A stretch of 64,000 nt of DNA from Pseudomonas sp. ERMR1:02 (GTDB taxonomy: Bacteria > Pseudomonadota > Gammaproteobacteria > Pseudomonadales > Pseudomonadaceae). The notes beneath the pieces were generated by a model. The model did no database searches, was not told the DNA's origin, and saw only the letters and a program-made list of their open reading frames with translations. Made by a program: the position numbers and the translations under genes. Position 1 is the first letter of the stretch, and each line of letters opens with the position of its first letter. Positions 1 through 8,149 of this stretch are shown piece by piece. The DNA is taken from the NCBI RefSeq assembly GCF_002277815.1, contig NZ_NKJI01000002.1:124001-188000 (forward strand), in the 5' to 3' direction.

Positions 1-859
1 CCCGATTGAGAATCCCCCGCGCCGGGCGTCCAGTGAAAACGTTGGTGATGGCAGTCTCGCTTTCCCTGGCTGTACGCAACGCCTTGTGATGCGAAGCACT
101 GACCTTGGCTTCCGGCGTGAACAGATACGCGGTCCCCACTTGCACCGCCGAAGCACCCAACATGAACGCTGCCGCAACCCCCCGCGCATCGGCAATGCCG
201 CCAGCGGCAATCACCGGTACTTTCACCGCATCGACGACCTGAGGCACCAATGCAAATGTACCGACCTGGCTGCTCAAGTCATCGCTGAGAAACATTCCAC
301 GGTGTCCGCCCGCTTCGTAACCCATGGCGATGATCGCGTCGCAGCCATGCTGTTCAAGCCAGATGGCTTCTTCAACCGTGGTGGCCGAGGACAGCACTTT
401 TGCTCCGGTGGCCTTGACCCGATCCAGTAGGGATTTTTCCGGCAGGCCAAAGTGGAAGCTCACGACTTCAGGGCGAAACTCCTCGATCACTGCGCAACCT
501 GCGGCATCGAATGGAGCGCGATTGGACACTGGCGTCGGCGCATCGAAGTCGACACCCAACTCCCGGTAATAGGGTTCCAGTAGATCCTTCCAGTCGCGTG
601 CGCGTTGCTCGTCGACTGGCGGTGGTTGATGGCAGAAAAAGTTGACGTTGATCGGGCGCTTAGTGTGTTGACGAATGGTCTTCAGCTCTTCGCGCAATTG
701 CTCGATGCTCAGCATCGCTGCCGGCATGGAACCCAGGCCACCGGCGTTGCTCGCCGCGATGACCATGGAAGAATTGGTGGCTCCGGCCATTGGGCCCTGG
801 ATGATCGGCAGTTCGATCCCGAGCAGGTCAAGAATGCGGGTGTCTGGCCATTGGCTCAT
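1..859 (-). CDS. nitronate monooxygenase (2-nitropropane dioxygenase family), partial
   Basis: The reading frame starts at the ATG at 859 (MSQWPDTRI) and is still open at the left edge, giving about 286 residues. The N-terminus carries the IQGPMAG motif. Further on come the FMN-barrel signatures GCDAIIAMGYEAGGHRG and VIAAGGIAD, followed by MLGASAVQVGTAY. This family uses FMN to oxidise alkyl nitronates to carbonyl compounds and nitrite in the cytoplasm. The gene is divergent from the acuI-like gene, with 207 bp between them. The C-terminus lies outside the window, so total length cannot be judged. Family assignment is firm; the exact substrate is not. Confidence 0.9.
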   Translation of the reverse strand, partial: MSQWPDTRILDLLGIELPIIQGPMAGATNSSMVIAASNAGGLGSMPAAMLSIEQLREELKTIRQHTKRPINVNFFCHQPPPVDEQRARDWKDLLEPYYRELGVDFDAPTPVSNRAPFDAAGCAVIEEFRPEVVSFHFGLPEKSLLDRVKATGAKVLSSATTVEEAIWLEQHGCDAIIAMGYEAGGHRGMFLSDDLSSQVGTFALVPQVVDAVKVPVIAAGGIADARGVAAAFMLGASAVQVGTAYLFTPEAKVSASHHKALRTARESETAITNVFTGRPARGILNR

Positions 860-1066
860 TTGGGTGTTCTCCGACGTTGAAACCGGGCAGGGACGGTAGA
901 TGCGGATTTGTAGCAGCAATGGCCGACGCAAGGCCAGTCAAGTTTCACCTGGTCTGCAATGGATCGTCCCGCCGTTGTGTGAATTGGATTAAAGTCGAGT
1001 ACGGCAATTTTTTGCGATGTGGTATTTAAATCACACCACAACAGGTGAACCCACCAGGAGGCAGTC

Positions 1067-2050
1067 ATGTTCCAAGGCATTTTGATCGATAAAGACGACA
1101 GCGGGTACCGGGCCACACTGCAAGAGATCAATGACGATCAACTGCCCGAGGGCGATGTGACGGTGCGTGTGGCATACAGCACGTTGAATTTCAAGGATGG
1201 CCTGGCGATCACCGGCAGCAGTCCGGTGGTGCGAAAATTTCCCATGGTGCCGGGTATCGATCTGGCGGGGACCGTCGAAGTCAGTGGGCATCCGGACTAC
1301 AAGGTCGGTGACAAGGTCCTGCTCAATGGCTGGGGTGTAGGCGAAGGGCATTGGGGCGGTCTGGCGCAGAAAGCGCGCTTGAATGGCGATTGGCTGATCC
1401 CTCTGCCCAAGGCGTTTACCGCTGCGCAAGCAATGGCCATCGGCACCGCAGGTTACACCGCGATGCTGTGCATCCTCGCGCTGGAGCATAACGGCGTGAC
1501 GCCCGAGCAAGGCGAAGTCCTGGTCACTGGCGCCAACGGCGGTGTAGGCAGTTTCGCTATCGCACTGTTAAGCAAACTGGGCTACCGAGTGGTTGCATCC
1601 ACCGGTCGTACGTCGGAGCACGACTACCTCAAACAGCTGGGCGCCAGCGAAATTATCGATCGCTCCACGCTGTCAGAGCCAGGCAAGCCCCTGGCCAAGG
1701 AGCGCTGGGCGGCGGTCATCGATTCGGTCGGTAGCCACACCCTGGCCAACGCGTGTGCCAGCACCAAGGCCAACGGCACTATCGCCGCCTGCGGTCTGGC
1801 TCAGGGAATGGAATTCCCTGCATCGGTCGCACCGTTCATTTTGCGCGGCGTGACCCTGGCCGGCATCAACAGCGTGACGCAACCCAAAGCCAAACGCGTA
1901 GAGGCGTGGGGTCGCCTGGCGCAGGATCTGGATTTCAACCTGCTGCCACTGATCAGTCATGAAATCGGATTGAGCGAGGCTATTGATGCGGCACCGCGCT
2001 TGCTTGCCGGGCAATTGCGCGGGCGGGTTGTGGTCAACGTGAATCGCTGA
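1067..2050 (+). CDS. acuI: MDR-family oxidoreductase, AcuI/YhdH type (acrylyl-CoA reductase-like)
   Basis: The 327-residue protein is the normal length for the YhdH/AcuI branch of zinc-independent medium-chain dehydrogenases. It has a GroES-like N-terminal half with YSTLNFKDGLA near residue 45 and a Rossmann NADPH site, GANGGVGSFA, near residue 155. AcuI enzymes reduce acryloyl-CoA to propionyl-CoA with NADPH. A strong ribosome site (AGGAGG) sits 7 bases before the ATG. The gene stands alone, facing away from the nitronate monooxygenase and converging on ada across a REP element. The reductase family is clear; the acryloyl-CoA substrate is inferred from family membership. Confidence 0.85.
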   Translation: MFQGILIDKDDSGYRATLQEINDDQLPEGDVTVRVAYSTLNFKDGLAITGSSPVVRKFPMVPGIDLAGTVEVSGHPDYKVGDKVLLNGWGVGEGHWGGLAQKARLNGDWLIPLPKAFTAAQAMAIGTAGYTAMLCILALEHNGVTPEQGEVLVTGANGGVGSFAIALLSKLGYRVVASTGRTSEHDYLKQLGASEIIDRSTLSEPGKPLAKERWAAVIDSVGSHTLANACASTKANGTIAACGLAQGMEFPASVAPFILRGVTLAGINSVTQPKAKRVEAWGRLAQDLDFNLLPLISHEIGLSEAIDAAPRLLAGQLRGRVVVNVNR

Positions 2051-2066
2051 GTGAGCACTGGGCCCT

Positions 2067-2155
2067 TGTAGGAGCGAGGCTTGCCCGCGAAGAGGCCAAT
2101 GAAGCCGCCAAAAGCTTCGCGGGCAAGTCGGATCGCCGCACCGCTCGCTCCTACA
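2067..2155. repeat. REP palindrome
   Basis: Imperfect inverted repeat beginning TGTAGGAGCGAGG and ending CTCGCTCCTACA, between the convergent acuI and ada genes. The minus-strand arm supplies the TAG stop codon of ada (2151-2153). Confidence 0.9.
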
Positions 2156-3245
2156 GGGGATTGCATCGTTCAGAGGGGGAGGTGGTGCTTTCTCGGTCGA
2201 GCAACTGCCGTTTACGCTCCACACCCCAGCGATACCCCGACAGGTTGCCATCGCTGCGCACCACGCGGTGGCAGGGGATCGCGACTGCCAGGCTGTTCGC
2301 GCCGCAGGCTTGTGCCACTGCGCGAACGGCTTTCGGTGCGCCGATTCGCTGGGCGATATCGGCGTAGCTGGCGGTACTGCCGACGGGAATTTCCTGCAAG
2401 GCTTGCCAGACCCGCTCCTGAAACGCCGTTCCGCGCACATCCAGGGGCAAGTCCAGGCCTAGAGCCGGGGCTTCGATAAAGCCCACGACCCTGGCGATCA
2501 ACTGTTCGAACGCTTGATCGGCACCGATCAGGTTGGCGCGGCGGAACCTGTCCTGCAGGTCGCAGACCAGTTGCTGCGGATCATCACCCAACAGGATCGC
2601 GCACACCCCGCGCTCGCTTTGCGCCACCAGAATCGCCCCGAGGGAACATTGGCCGACGGCAAAACGAATGTCGTTGTTCTGGCCTGCGGCGCGGTAATCA
2701 GCGGGTTTCATACCAAGCACTTTATCCGCCGCCTCATAGAATCGACCGTTGGAGTTGAAGCCGGCATCGTACAAGGCGTCAGTGACCGAGCCCCCATCCG
2801 CCAGCCGCTCCCGCACCCGACGTGAGCGATGGGCCGTGGCGTAACCTTTGGGCGTCAATCCGGTGACTGCCTTGAATACCCGATGGAAGTGAAAACTGCT
2901 CAGCCCTGCGATTCGGGCCAGTTCATTCAATGCAGGAAGTTCCTCGGCGGTTTCGATCTGGCGGCACGCGGCGGCGACGGTGGCGGCATGTTGAGCGGCA
3001 ATGTCGCTTTGATCCTTGGCCGCGCGTTTGCTCGGCCGATAACCCGCCGCTTGAGCAAGCTCGGCGGTATCAAAGAACTCAACATTCTGCGGTTTCGGCA
3101 AGCGTGCCAGACTGCTGGGATTGCAGTAGATCCCGGTGGTTTTCACCGCGTAGACAAACTGTCCGTCCGCCTGTGGGTCGCGGGCGATAACAGCGGCCCA
3201 GCGTGGATCGTTTTCGGTGCTGATTTTTGTCGATTGGCTCGTCAT
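2151..3245 (-). CDS. ada: Ada: O6-methylguanine-DNA methyltransferase and transcriptional regulator with degenerate zinc site
   Basis: The 364-residue protein has the full Ada layout: N-terminal methylphosphotriester domain (about 10-80), AraC-type helix-turn-helix (about 90-180) and C-terminal methyltransferase with the PCHR acceptor (Cys about 325). In E. coli Ada four cysteines (38, 42, 69, 72) bind zinc, and Cys38 accepts methyl from phosphotriesters. Here only the Cys38 equivalent remains (GIYCNPSS, Cys41). The others are Ser45, Ser72 and Ala75 (YRPSKRAAKD). O6-methylguanine repair should be intact, but zinc-dependent methyl sensing looks lost or altered. It is downstream of alkB on the same strand with an 87-bp gap. 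Its stop codon lies in a REP. Confidence 0.92.
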   Translation of the reverse strand: MTSQSTKISTENDPRWAAVIARDPQADGQFVYAVKTTGIYCNPSSLARLPKPQNVEFFDTAELAQAAGYRPSKRAAKDQSDIAAQHAATVAAACRQIETAEELPALNELARIAGLSSFHFHRVFKAVTGLTPKGYATAHRSRRVRERLADGGSVTDALYDAGFNSNGRFYEAADKVLGMKPADYRAAGQNNDIRFAVGQCSLGAILVAQSERGVCAILLGDDPQQLVCDLQDRFRRANLIGADQAFEQLIARVVGFIEAPALGLDLPLDVRGTAFQERVWQALQEIPVGSTASYADIAQRIGAPKAVRAVAQACGANSLAVAIPCHRVVRSDGNLSGYRWGVERKRQLLDRESTTSPSERCNPL

Positions 3246-3299
3246 GGCTTTACATCCGTTGACCCGTTTCCCGCAGATTAACCACCCGCCAGTACTCCC

Positions 3300-3322
3300 A
3301 CACTCCGGCGCTTGCGGTCAAA
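3300..3322. repeat. 23-nt dispersed repeat, copy 1
   Basis: ACACTCCGGCGCTTGCG followed by GTCAAA; it recurs at 4833-4855 with two mismatches. It lies in the gap between alkB and ada. No function is evident. Confidence 0.5.
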
Positions 3323-3332
3323 CTCGAGAGCT

Positions 3333-4007
3333 TCATCCTGCGGTCCGAAAGGTGAAGTTGATGCGCTGCTGACCCAAATGCGGGTGTTGCCCGTCCTTGA
3401 TGGGCAGGACGCCGTGATAACGCAAGCGATCCACGCCGCCCCAGACCACGATGTCACCATGCAGCAATGGCACCCGCTGGCTTTTGTCGCTGCGGGTGAA
3501 GCCGCCGAACAGGAACATGGCCGGCAACCCCAGCGACACCGAAACGATAGGCGCTGCGTAGGACTTTTCGTCTTTGTCCTGGTGCAATGACATTTTCGCT
3601 CCCGGGACATAGCGGTTGATCAGGCAGGAATCCGGTACAAACTCCGTAAATCCTGCTTCCCGCGCTGCCGCTTGTGCCAACTGGAAAAACACATCGGGCA
3701 TTTGTGGCCAGGGCAGGCCGGTCTGCGGATCGTTTCGGGTGTAGCGATAACCACTGCGGTCGGTGGTCCAGCCCCACGTGCCGCAGCTGCTCAGGGCGAC
3801 CGACATGGTGAAACCGCCAGGCGTGACCATCTGGCGAAACGGCGCAGCCGTCAGCACTGCATCCAGCGCGGGCAGCAAATTGTCCAGCCAGGGCAGGGCA
3901 AAGCCTCTCAAGACAAAGGATTGCTCACCGATCTGCTCACGCCGGGGCTGCTGATCGGGCTCCGCATCGGCAAACAAGTCAAAGTTGCTCGGGTTCATGG
4001 GGCTCAT
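3333..4007 (-). CDS. alkB: AlkB, DNA oxidative demethylase
   Basis: The 224-residue protein matches the AlkB family in length and motifs. Iron ligands are His142 and Asp144 (LHQDKDE) and His198 (RYHGV). The 2-oxoglutarate and substrate arginines are in QQRINFTFR (215 and 221). These enzymes remove methyl groups from 1-methyladenine and 3-methylcytosine using Fe(II), O2 and 2-oxoglutarate. Its ATG overlaps the stop of the upstream oxygenase gene by 4 bp (ATGA), which implies translational coupling. With ada downstream it forms an alkylation-damage repair unit. Confidence 0.95.
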   Translation of the reverse strand: MSPMNPSNFDLFADAEPDQQPRREQIGEQSFVLRGFALPWLDNLLPALDAVLTAAPFRQMVTPGGFTMSVALSSCGTWGWTTDRSGYRYTRNDPQTGLPWPQMPDVFFQLAQAAAREAGFTEFVPDSCLINRYVPGAKMSLHQDKDEKSYAAPIVSVSLGLPAMFLFGGFTRSDKSQRVPLLHGDIVVWGGVDRLRYHGVLPIKDGQHPHLGQQRINFTFRTAG

Positions 4008-4708
4008 GACGCATCGTGAAAGATAATGCCAAGGGTATGCCGTTTTCCGCTGTGCAAGCGACTGACGCCATGGCGCAAAGTCACCCGGTAGTAACCGCGC
4101 GCACCTATGACGGGGCGCTGGTTGACCGCAAAGATCAAACCGTCACCTTTTTTCAGACCGATGACCTGCGGGCGTGACTGCATTCGCGGGCGCTGCTCTG
4201 TCAGTACGAACTCGCCACCGGTGAAATCTTCACCGGGTTCTGACAGCAGAATCGCCACTTGCAGCGGGAAAACGTGCTCGCCGTACACGTCCTGATGCAA
4301 GCAGTTGTAGTCCTGCGGCCCATATTGCAGCAACAAGGGGGTCGGGCGTTGCTGGCCGGCGGCATGACAACGTGCAAGGAAAGCTTCGTGGCTTTCAGGA
4401 AAACGGCTCGGCAAGCCCATCTGCTCATGCCAGCGATTGGCAATCGGCACCAGTCGCGGGTAGAACGCGTTGCGCAGTCGAGCTACCAGAGTCGGTAGGG
4501 GGTAGCTGAAGTATTTGTACTCGCCACGGCCAAAACCGTGACGGGCCATGATCACTTGCGAGCGAAAGGGTTCGGATTGCGCGTACAGGGCGCTGACTTC
4601 GTCACAGGCTTTATGGCTCAACAGCGACGGGATGGCCGCGCAGCCATCCTGATCGAGTTGCTGCTCCAGCGTTGTCCAATCAAGATTGTCCAGGTATCGC
4701 TCGCTCAT
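4004..4708 (-). CDS. 2OG-Fe(II) oxygenase of the nucleic-acid-linked family (DUF2086/Oxygenase-NA)
   Basis: From the ATG at 4708 (MSERYLDNL) the protein has 234 residues. An upstream in-frame ATG at 4744 would add 12 unlikely residues. The double-stranded beta-helix motif is complete: HQDVYG (His138, Asp140), distal His213 (TLRHGVS) and the 2-oxoglutarate arginine in GKRHTLG (Arg223). It resembles Pfam Oxygenase-NA, predicted to act on nucleic acids. The 4-bp overlap with alkB and the proximity of ada support a role in alkylation repair, but no substrate is established. It is distinct from AlkB in sequence outside the catalytic motifs. Confidence 0.82.
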   Translation of the reverse strand: MSERYLDNLDWTTLEQQLDQDGCAAIPSLLSHKACDEVSALYAQSEPFRSQVIMARHGFGRGEYKYFSYPLPTLVARLRNAFYPRLVPIANRWHEQMGLPSRFPESHEAFLARCHAAGQQRPTPLLLQYGPQDYNCLHQDVYGEHVFPLQVAILLSEPGEDFTGGEFVLTEQRPRMQSRPQVIGLKKGDGLIFAVNQRPVIGARGYYRVTLRHGVSRLHSGKRHTLGIIFHDAS

Positions 4709-4832
4709 CGACGGGCCTCGCGGTTCAGCCGCATCGATGCGCAAAGGATGAAACGAGCGTAAGAGGTGACCATTGCTCTGACTCCTTGACCCAAAGGGGA
4801 AGTGGCCAGTCTATGACGCGCCGAAGATGCGA

Positions 4833-4855
4833 ACACTCCGGCGCTTGCGATCGAA
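4833..4855. repeat. 23-nt dispersed repeat, copy 2
   Basis: ACACTCCGGCGCTTGCG followed by ATCGAA, the partner of 3300-3322. It lies just downstream of the small gene ending at 4875. Confidence 0.5.
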
Positions 4856-4874
4856 TTTCAACGTCTGGATCGCC

Positions 4875-5051
4875 TTACAGCGCCTTGCTGACACTGATTT
4901 CGCTGATGACGTCTTCGCTCTGGCCGTGCAGGGCGTCCAGCGCAGCCTTGGCTTCTGCTTCGGTGCCGTTTTCCAGCTGGGCGAATTCGAAGCGGCGTTC
5001 GCCATTGAGTTTGTACTTGATGACGTATTTGGTTGTCTGGGCCACGGTCAT
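4875..5051 (-). CDS. small conserved hypothetical protein
   Basis: The 58-residue protein starts MTVAQTTKYVIKYKLNGE; the longer in-frame extension to 5093 overlaps the upstream gene's end and is less likely. No signal peptide or membrane segment is visible. The sequence is acidic, with an alternating N-terminal part followed by a helix-prone stretch (TEAEAKAALDALHG). It lies 42 bp downstream of the DUF1883 gene on the same strand, so the two may be cotranscribed. I do not recognise a function. Confidence 0.6.
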   Translation of the reverse strand: MTVAQTTKYVIKYKLNGERRFEFAQLENGTEAEAKAALDALHGQSEDVISEISVSKAL

Positions 5052-5093
5052 ACCTGCCTGTCTGTCTCTGTGTTTAAGAGCGGGTAGCGTCAC

Positions 5094-5396
5094 TCAGCTC
5101 AATTTTGTGCTGGAGCGGCGGATGATCTTGATCGAGTGGGTCAGGGTCGGTTTGCGGGTCACGCTGATCGCCCGGCGGTTGACCGTGTCGATGGTGATGT
5201 TCCAGAAACCGGTGCTCGGCGCCGTGATGCGGGCCGGGAAGGTGTCGAACGCGCCGCCGTGGTAGGTGTGGCGGCCGCCATTTTTGAAGCTGCGGAAGTT
5301 GGCGTCGTTCATCAAACGGATGTTGCACATCTGCGAGCATTGAATGACGACGATGTCGTCTTCGTTGAGATGCTCGCGCTGGTGAATAAATTTCAT
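5094..5396 (-). CDS. DUF1883 domain-containing protein
   Basis: The 100-residue protein begins MKFIHQREHLNEDDIVVIQC and has the family's core NIRLMNDANFRSFKNGGRH, a YHGG turn and a C-terminal beta strand region. A good ribosome site (GGAGG, 5 bases before the ATG) supports the start. DUF1883 is a small all-beta domain found alone or fused to TIR domains in other bacteria; no biochemical role is established. It is followed by a small gene on the same strand. Confidence 0.8.
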   Translation of the reverse strand: MKFIHQREHLNEDDIVVIQCSQMCNIRLMNDANFRSFKNGGRHTYHGGAFDTFPARITAPSTGFWNITIDTVNRRAISVTRKPTLTHSIKIIRRSSTKLS

Positions 5397-5609
5397 GGGC
5401 GCCTCCAGAAGGGCTTTTTCTACAAAATCAAAACGATAGCTATGGGCGATGGGCGCAGTTTATCAGCCCGCAAGCGTTATTATCTGGGTGTCGAGATCTG
5501 TTTTGGCAATTAAAAGCGGTTATTTGGCGCTGGGTGAGGGTTAAATGCAGTGAGTACCGGAGAAAAATCACCTTGGTGCTGTCGGAGGGTCTTTAACGGG
5601 AGGTTTGGT

Positions 5610-5965
5610 ATGAAATGGGGTATGTGGGTCCTGCCATTGGCGTTGGCGACAAGTGGTTGCGCAAGTGTCTCGGAGATCAGCGAGACGCTGCCCACCATGA
5701 ACGTGATTTCAGGCAAGAAACCCCAAGAGTACGCGCAATGCCTGAGCGAAAAACTCGCCAGCAGCCGCGGCGCGTTGCAAATCGAGCCACAGAAAAACGG
5801 CGTGCGGGTGATCGTGCCGCAGAAGTTTTCATCGGGGCCGGCCGCGGTATTCGATATCGAAGAGCGCTCAGGCGGCAGCGGATCAAACTTCATGAGCGCA
5901 TTTCCAACGTGCCACTGCGCCCCCGGGATGTCCGCGATGCCGCGACTGCGTGCATTTCCGGCTGA
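5610..5965 (+). CDS. small lipoprotein, 1-nt frameshift
   Basis: The start MKWGMWVLPLALATSGCAS is a lipoprotein signal with lipobox ATSGC. The frame is coherent to about 5880 (EERSGGSG). The natural continuation, IKLHERISNVPLRPRDVRD to CISG*, is in another frame ending at 5965. Adding one base at about 5880 restores a protein of about 118 residues with one cysteine near each end. Without the repair the frame runs on to 6011 with unrelated sequence. Function unknown; outer-membrane attachment is inferred from the signal. Confidence 0.7.
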
Positions 5966-6083
5966 TAGACTACTGGCATTCAACACACATGCCGTCAAAG
6001 CAATGCCTTGACGGCATTGTCATTTCTGGAGTCGGGCATGAAGCGAGAGCGGGTACGGGAGCAGCACGCACAAGGGCATATCT

Positions 6084-6266
6084 GTGCTACCATGTGATTC
6101 AAATCCAGCGAATCTTGGCGAGTGGATTGTGTTTTTCAAGAAGAGCGCCGGACGCAGTTTTTTTCTAGTGGACGATAGCGACGAAGTCGAGTCCTTTGCG
6201 CGGCTGGATGACTTGATCGAGACCTTGCGCGGCCTCGGGATCAAATTCGCCGAAATCCACATGTAG
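6084..6266 (+). CDS. small conserved hypothetical protein (GTG start)
   Basis: The 60-residue frame begins at a GTG (translated M-LPCDSNPANLGEW) and ends KFAEIHM. The sequence WIVFFKKSAGRSFFLVDD followed by an acidic helical tail (LDDLIETLRGLGI) looks like a small globular domain. No signal peptide is present. It converges on the lipoprotein gene ending at 6278. No confident function. Confidence 0.5.
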   Translation: MLPCDSNPANLGEWIVFFKKSAGRSFFLVDDSDEVESFARLDDLIETLRGLGIKFAEIHM

Positions 6267-6277
6267 GGCAGGGCGCC

Positions 6278-6559
6278 TTACTTGCAGACCACCACGACAT
6301 TGCGGTTCTTGTAGTTGCCGACATCAACGCCCAAGGTCTTGTCGCTTTCCTTGGAAGCCGGTGTGCCGTCGGTGCCCACGATGCGGTAACCGGTGCCGGC
6401 ACAGGAAGCATCGGCCTTTTCATAGCAGGTCGCCCATGAGTTGGCCTCCCCGGAGCAATCGATGGCCAGGCCTTGTTCGCCGTTGTTCAGGTAGGTGGTT
6501 TCGGACGTCGCGCAGCCACTCAGGGCCAGTACCGCAATCAGTGGCAAAAATTTCATCAT
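6278..6559 (-). CDS. small lipoprotein
   Basis: The 93-residue protein has a short lipoprotein signal ending in the lipobox LSGC at about residue 15. The mature part contains three further cysteines (IDCSGE, WATCYEKADASC) and a C-terminal VVVVCK, which suggests disulfides in the periplasm. Two ATGs are adjacent (6559 and 6556), and either could be used. No known function; it resembles small Pseudomonas lipoproteins of unknown role. Confidence 0.75.
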   Translation of the reverse strand: MMKFLPLIAVLALSGCATSETTYLNNGEQGLAIDCSGEANSWATCYEKADASCAGTGYRIVGTDGTPASKESDKTLGVDVGNYKNRNVVVVCK

Positions 6560-6656
6560 GTTGTGGTCGTCGTCGTCATAGTGATGGTGGGCAAAGGCTG
6601 TGACAGCGCCGCGGGCAAAAGGTTATAGCGATAGGCCACTTCCTTTGCGCGATCAC

Positions 6657-6683
6657 AAAAAAGCCCTGCGCAATGGCAGGGCT
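6657..6683 (-). terminator. rho-independent terminator
   Basis: The stem AGCCCTGC / GCAGGGCT with a 5-6 nt loop is followed on the minus strand by a T run. It lies just downstream of the small gene at 6704-6892. Confidence 0.8.
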
Positions 6684-6703
6684 ACGGTCGCTTCGGCTGT
6701 CGA

Positions 6704-6892
6704 TCAGTTCTTGTCCTTGCCGCGGCGCTTGGGTTCCGGGTGTTCAAGCTCCAATACCGATGCCACTTCAATCGCCATGGCTTCAGTCGGAAAAGGTCCG
6801 GCGACAGTTTCGCCAGCGGCGCTGTCTATCTGCCATTGGCCGTCTTTTGCCTTGTTGATCAGGAACCCGTTGACGCTTTTTGCTTCCGACAT
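6704..6892 (-). CDS. small conserved hypothetical protein
   Basis: The 62-residue protein reads MSEAKSVNGFLINKAKDG, then a beta-rich core and a basic tail (PKRRGKDKN). A terminator follows directly, which supports a genuine transcription unit. No signal peptide, membrane segment or recognised domain is present. Confidence 0.6.
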   Translation of the reverse strand: MSEAKSVNGFLINKAKDGQWQIDSAAGETVAGPFPTEAMAIEVASVLELEHPEPKRRGKDKN

Positions 6893-7177
6893 CTATCTGC
6901 CTCGTTGGCTGGTTCAATGCGCCATGATAGCGCCAAATGCACGCGGGTGCAGATGGGTGTAGGGTGGTGCGATTGTCTGTTCAGTGGCGAAGCGTGCAAA
7001 CCTGCCGGTCTCTGCTATGACTAACAGGCTTCTGACGGATGAAGACCCCTTGCGGAACTATCCGCAAGAATATTTCTCTATGATGGCATCGGTTAGCCAG
7101 CGCGGGGCATTGTAAGGTGCGCGCCGCCTGATTAGACTGCGCCGAACCTCGTACACACAGCCCTTTCAAGGACTTTT

Positions 7178-8017
7178 ATGATCAAGAAATGCTTGTTCCC
7201 AGCAGCCGGTTACGGTACTCGCTTCCTGCCAGCGACTAAAGCCATGCCCAAAGAAATGCTGCCGGTGGTAAACAAGCCACTGATCCAGTACGGCGTCGAA
7301 GAAGCACTGGAAGCCGGGTTGACCGAAATCTCCATCGTCACCGGCCGTGGCAAGCGCGCCCTGGAAGACCATTTCGACATCAGCTACGAGCTGGAAAACC
7401 AGATCAAGGGCACCGACAAGGAAAAGTACCTCGTCGGTATCCGCAAGCTGCTCGATAACTGCTCGTTTTCCTACACCCGCCAGACCGAAATGAAAGGCCT
7501 TGGCCACGCGATTTTGACCGGACGTCCGCTGATCGGTGACGAACCTTTCGCCGTGGTGCTGGCGGATGACCTGTGCGTCAACCTCGAAGGCGATGGCGTA
7601 CTGACCCAGATGGTCAAACTGTACAAGCAGTTCCGCTGCTCGATTGTCGCGATTCAGGAAGTCGATCCGCAAGAAACTCAAAAATATGGCGTGATCGCCG
7701 GCGAGATGATCCGCGACGACATCTACCGCGTTCACAGCATGGTCGAAAAACCAAAGCCGGAAGATGCGCCATCGAACCTGGCCATTATCGGTCGCTACAT
7801 CCTGACCCCGGACATCTTCGACCTGATCGAACAGACCGAACCAGGCAAGGGCGGTGAAATCCAGATCACCGACGCCCTGATGAAACAGGCCCAGAACGGC
7901 TGCGTAATGGCGTACAAGTTCAAGGGCAAGCGTTTCGACTGCGGTGGCGCCGAAGGCTACATTGACGCGACCAACTTCTGCTTCGAGAACTTCTACAAGA
8001 CTGGCAAGGCGTACTGA
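7178..8017 (+). CDS. galU: UTP-glucose-1-phosphate uridylyltransferase
   Basis: The 279-residue protein is full length for bacterial GalU. It carries the nucleotidyltransferase signature AAGYGTRFLPATKAMPKEML at residues 8-27, the VEEALEAG and GRGKRALEDHFD segments, and the C-terminal KRFDCGGAEGYI. It makes UDP-glucose from glucose-1-phosphate and UTP for LPS, exopolysaccharide and osmolyte synthesis. A terminator follows at 8043-8067. Confidence 0.97.
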   Translation: MIKKCLFPAAGYGTRFLPATKAMPKEMLPVVNKPLIQYGVEEALEAGLTEISIVTGRGKRALEDHFDISYELENQIKGTDKEKYLVGIRKLLDNCSFSYTRQTEMKGLGHAILTGRPLIGDEPFAVVLADDLCVNLEGDGVLTQMVKLYKQFRCSIVAIQEVDPQETQKYGVIAGEMIRDDIYRVHSMVEKPKPEDAPSNLAIIGRYILTPDIFDLIEQTEPGKGGEIQITDALMKQAQNGCVMAYKFKGKRFDCGGAEGYIDATNFCFENFYKTGKAY

Positions 8018-8042
8018 TAGCGCGCCGCACCTGCTTGTATTG

Positions 8043-8067
8043 AAAAGCCACCTTCGGGTGGCTTTTT
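8043..8067 (+). terminator. rho-independent terminator of galU
   Basis: Stem AAAGCCACC / GGTGGCTTT with a TTCG-type loop and a T run. Confidence 0.9.
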
Positions 8068-8149
8068 CATTTGTCGGCTTTAAATCATTTACAGCGCTTG
8101 CCCAACGGATGCCCGCAGGTATGCTGTTCACCTGCCGAGGAGATTGAAA

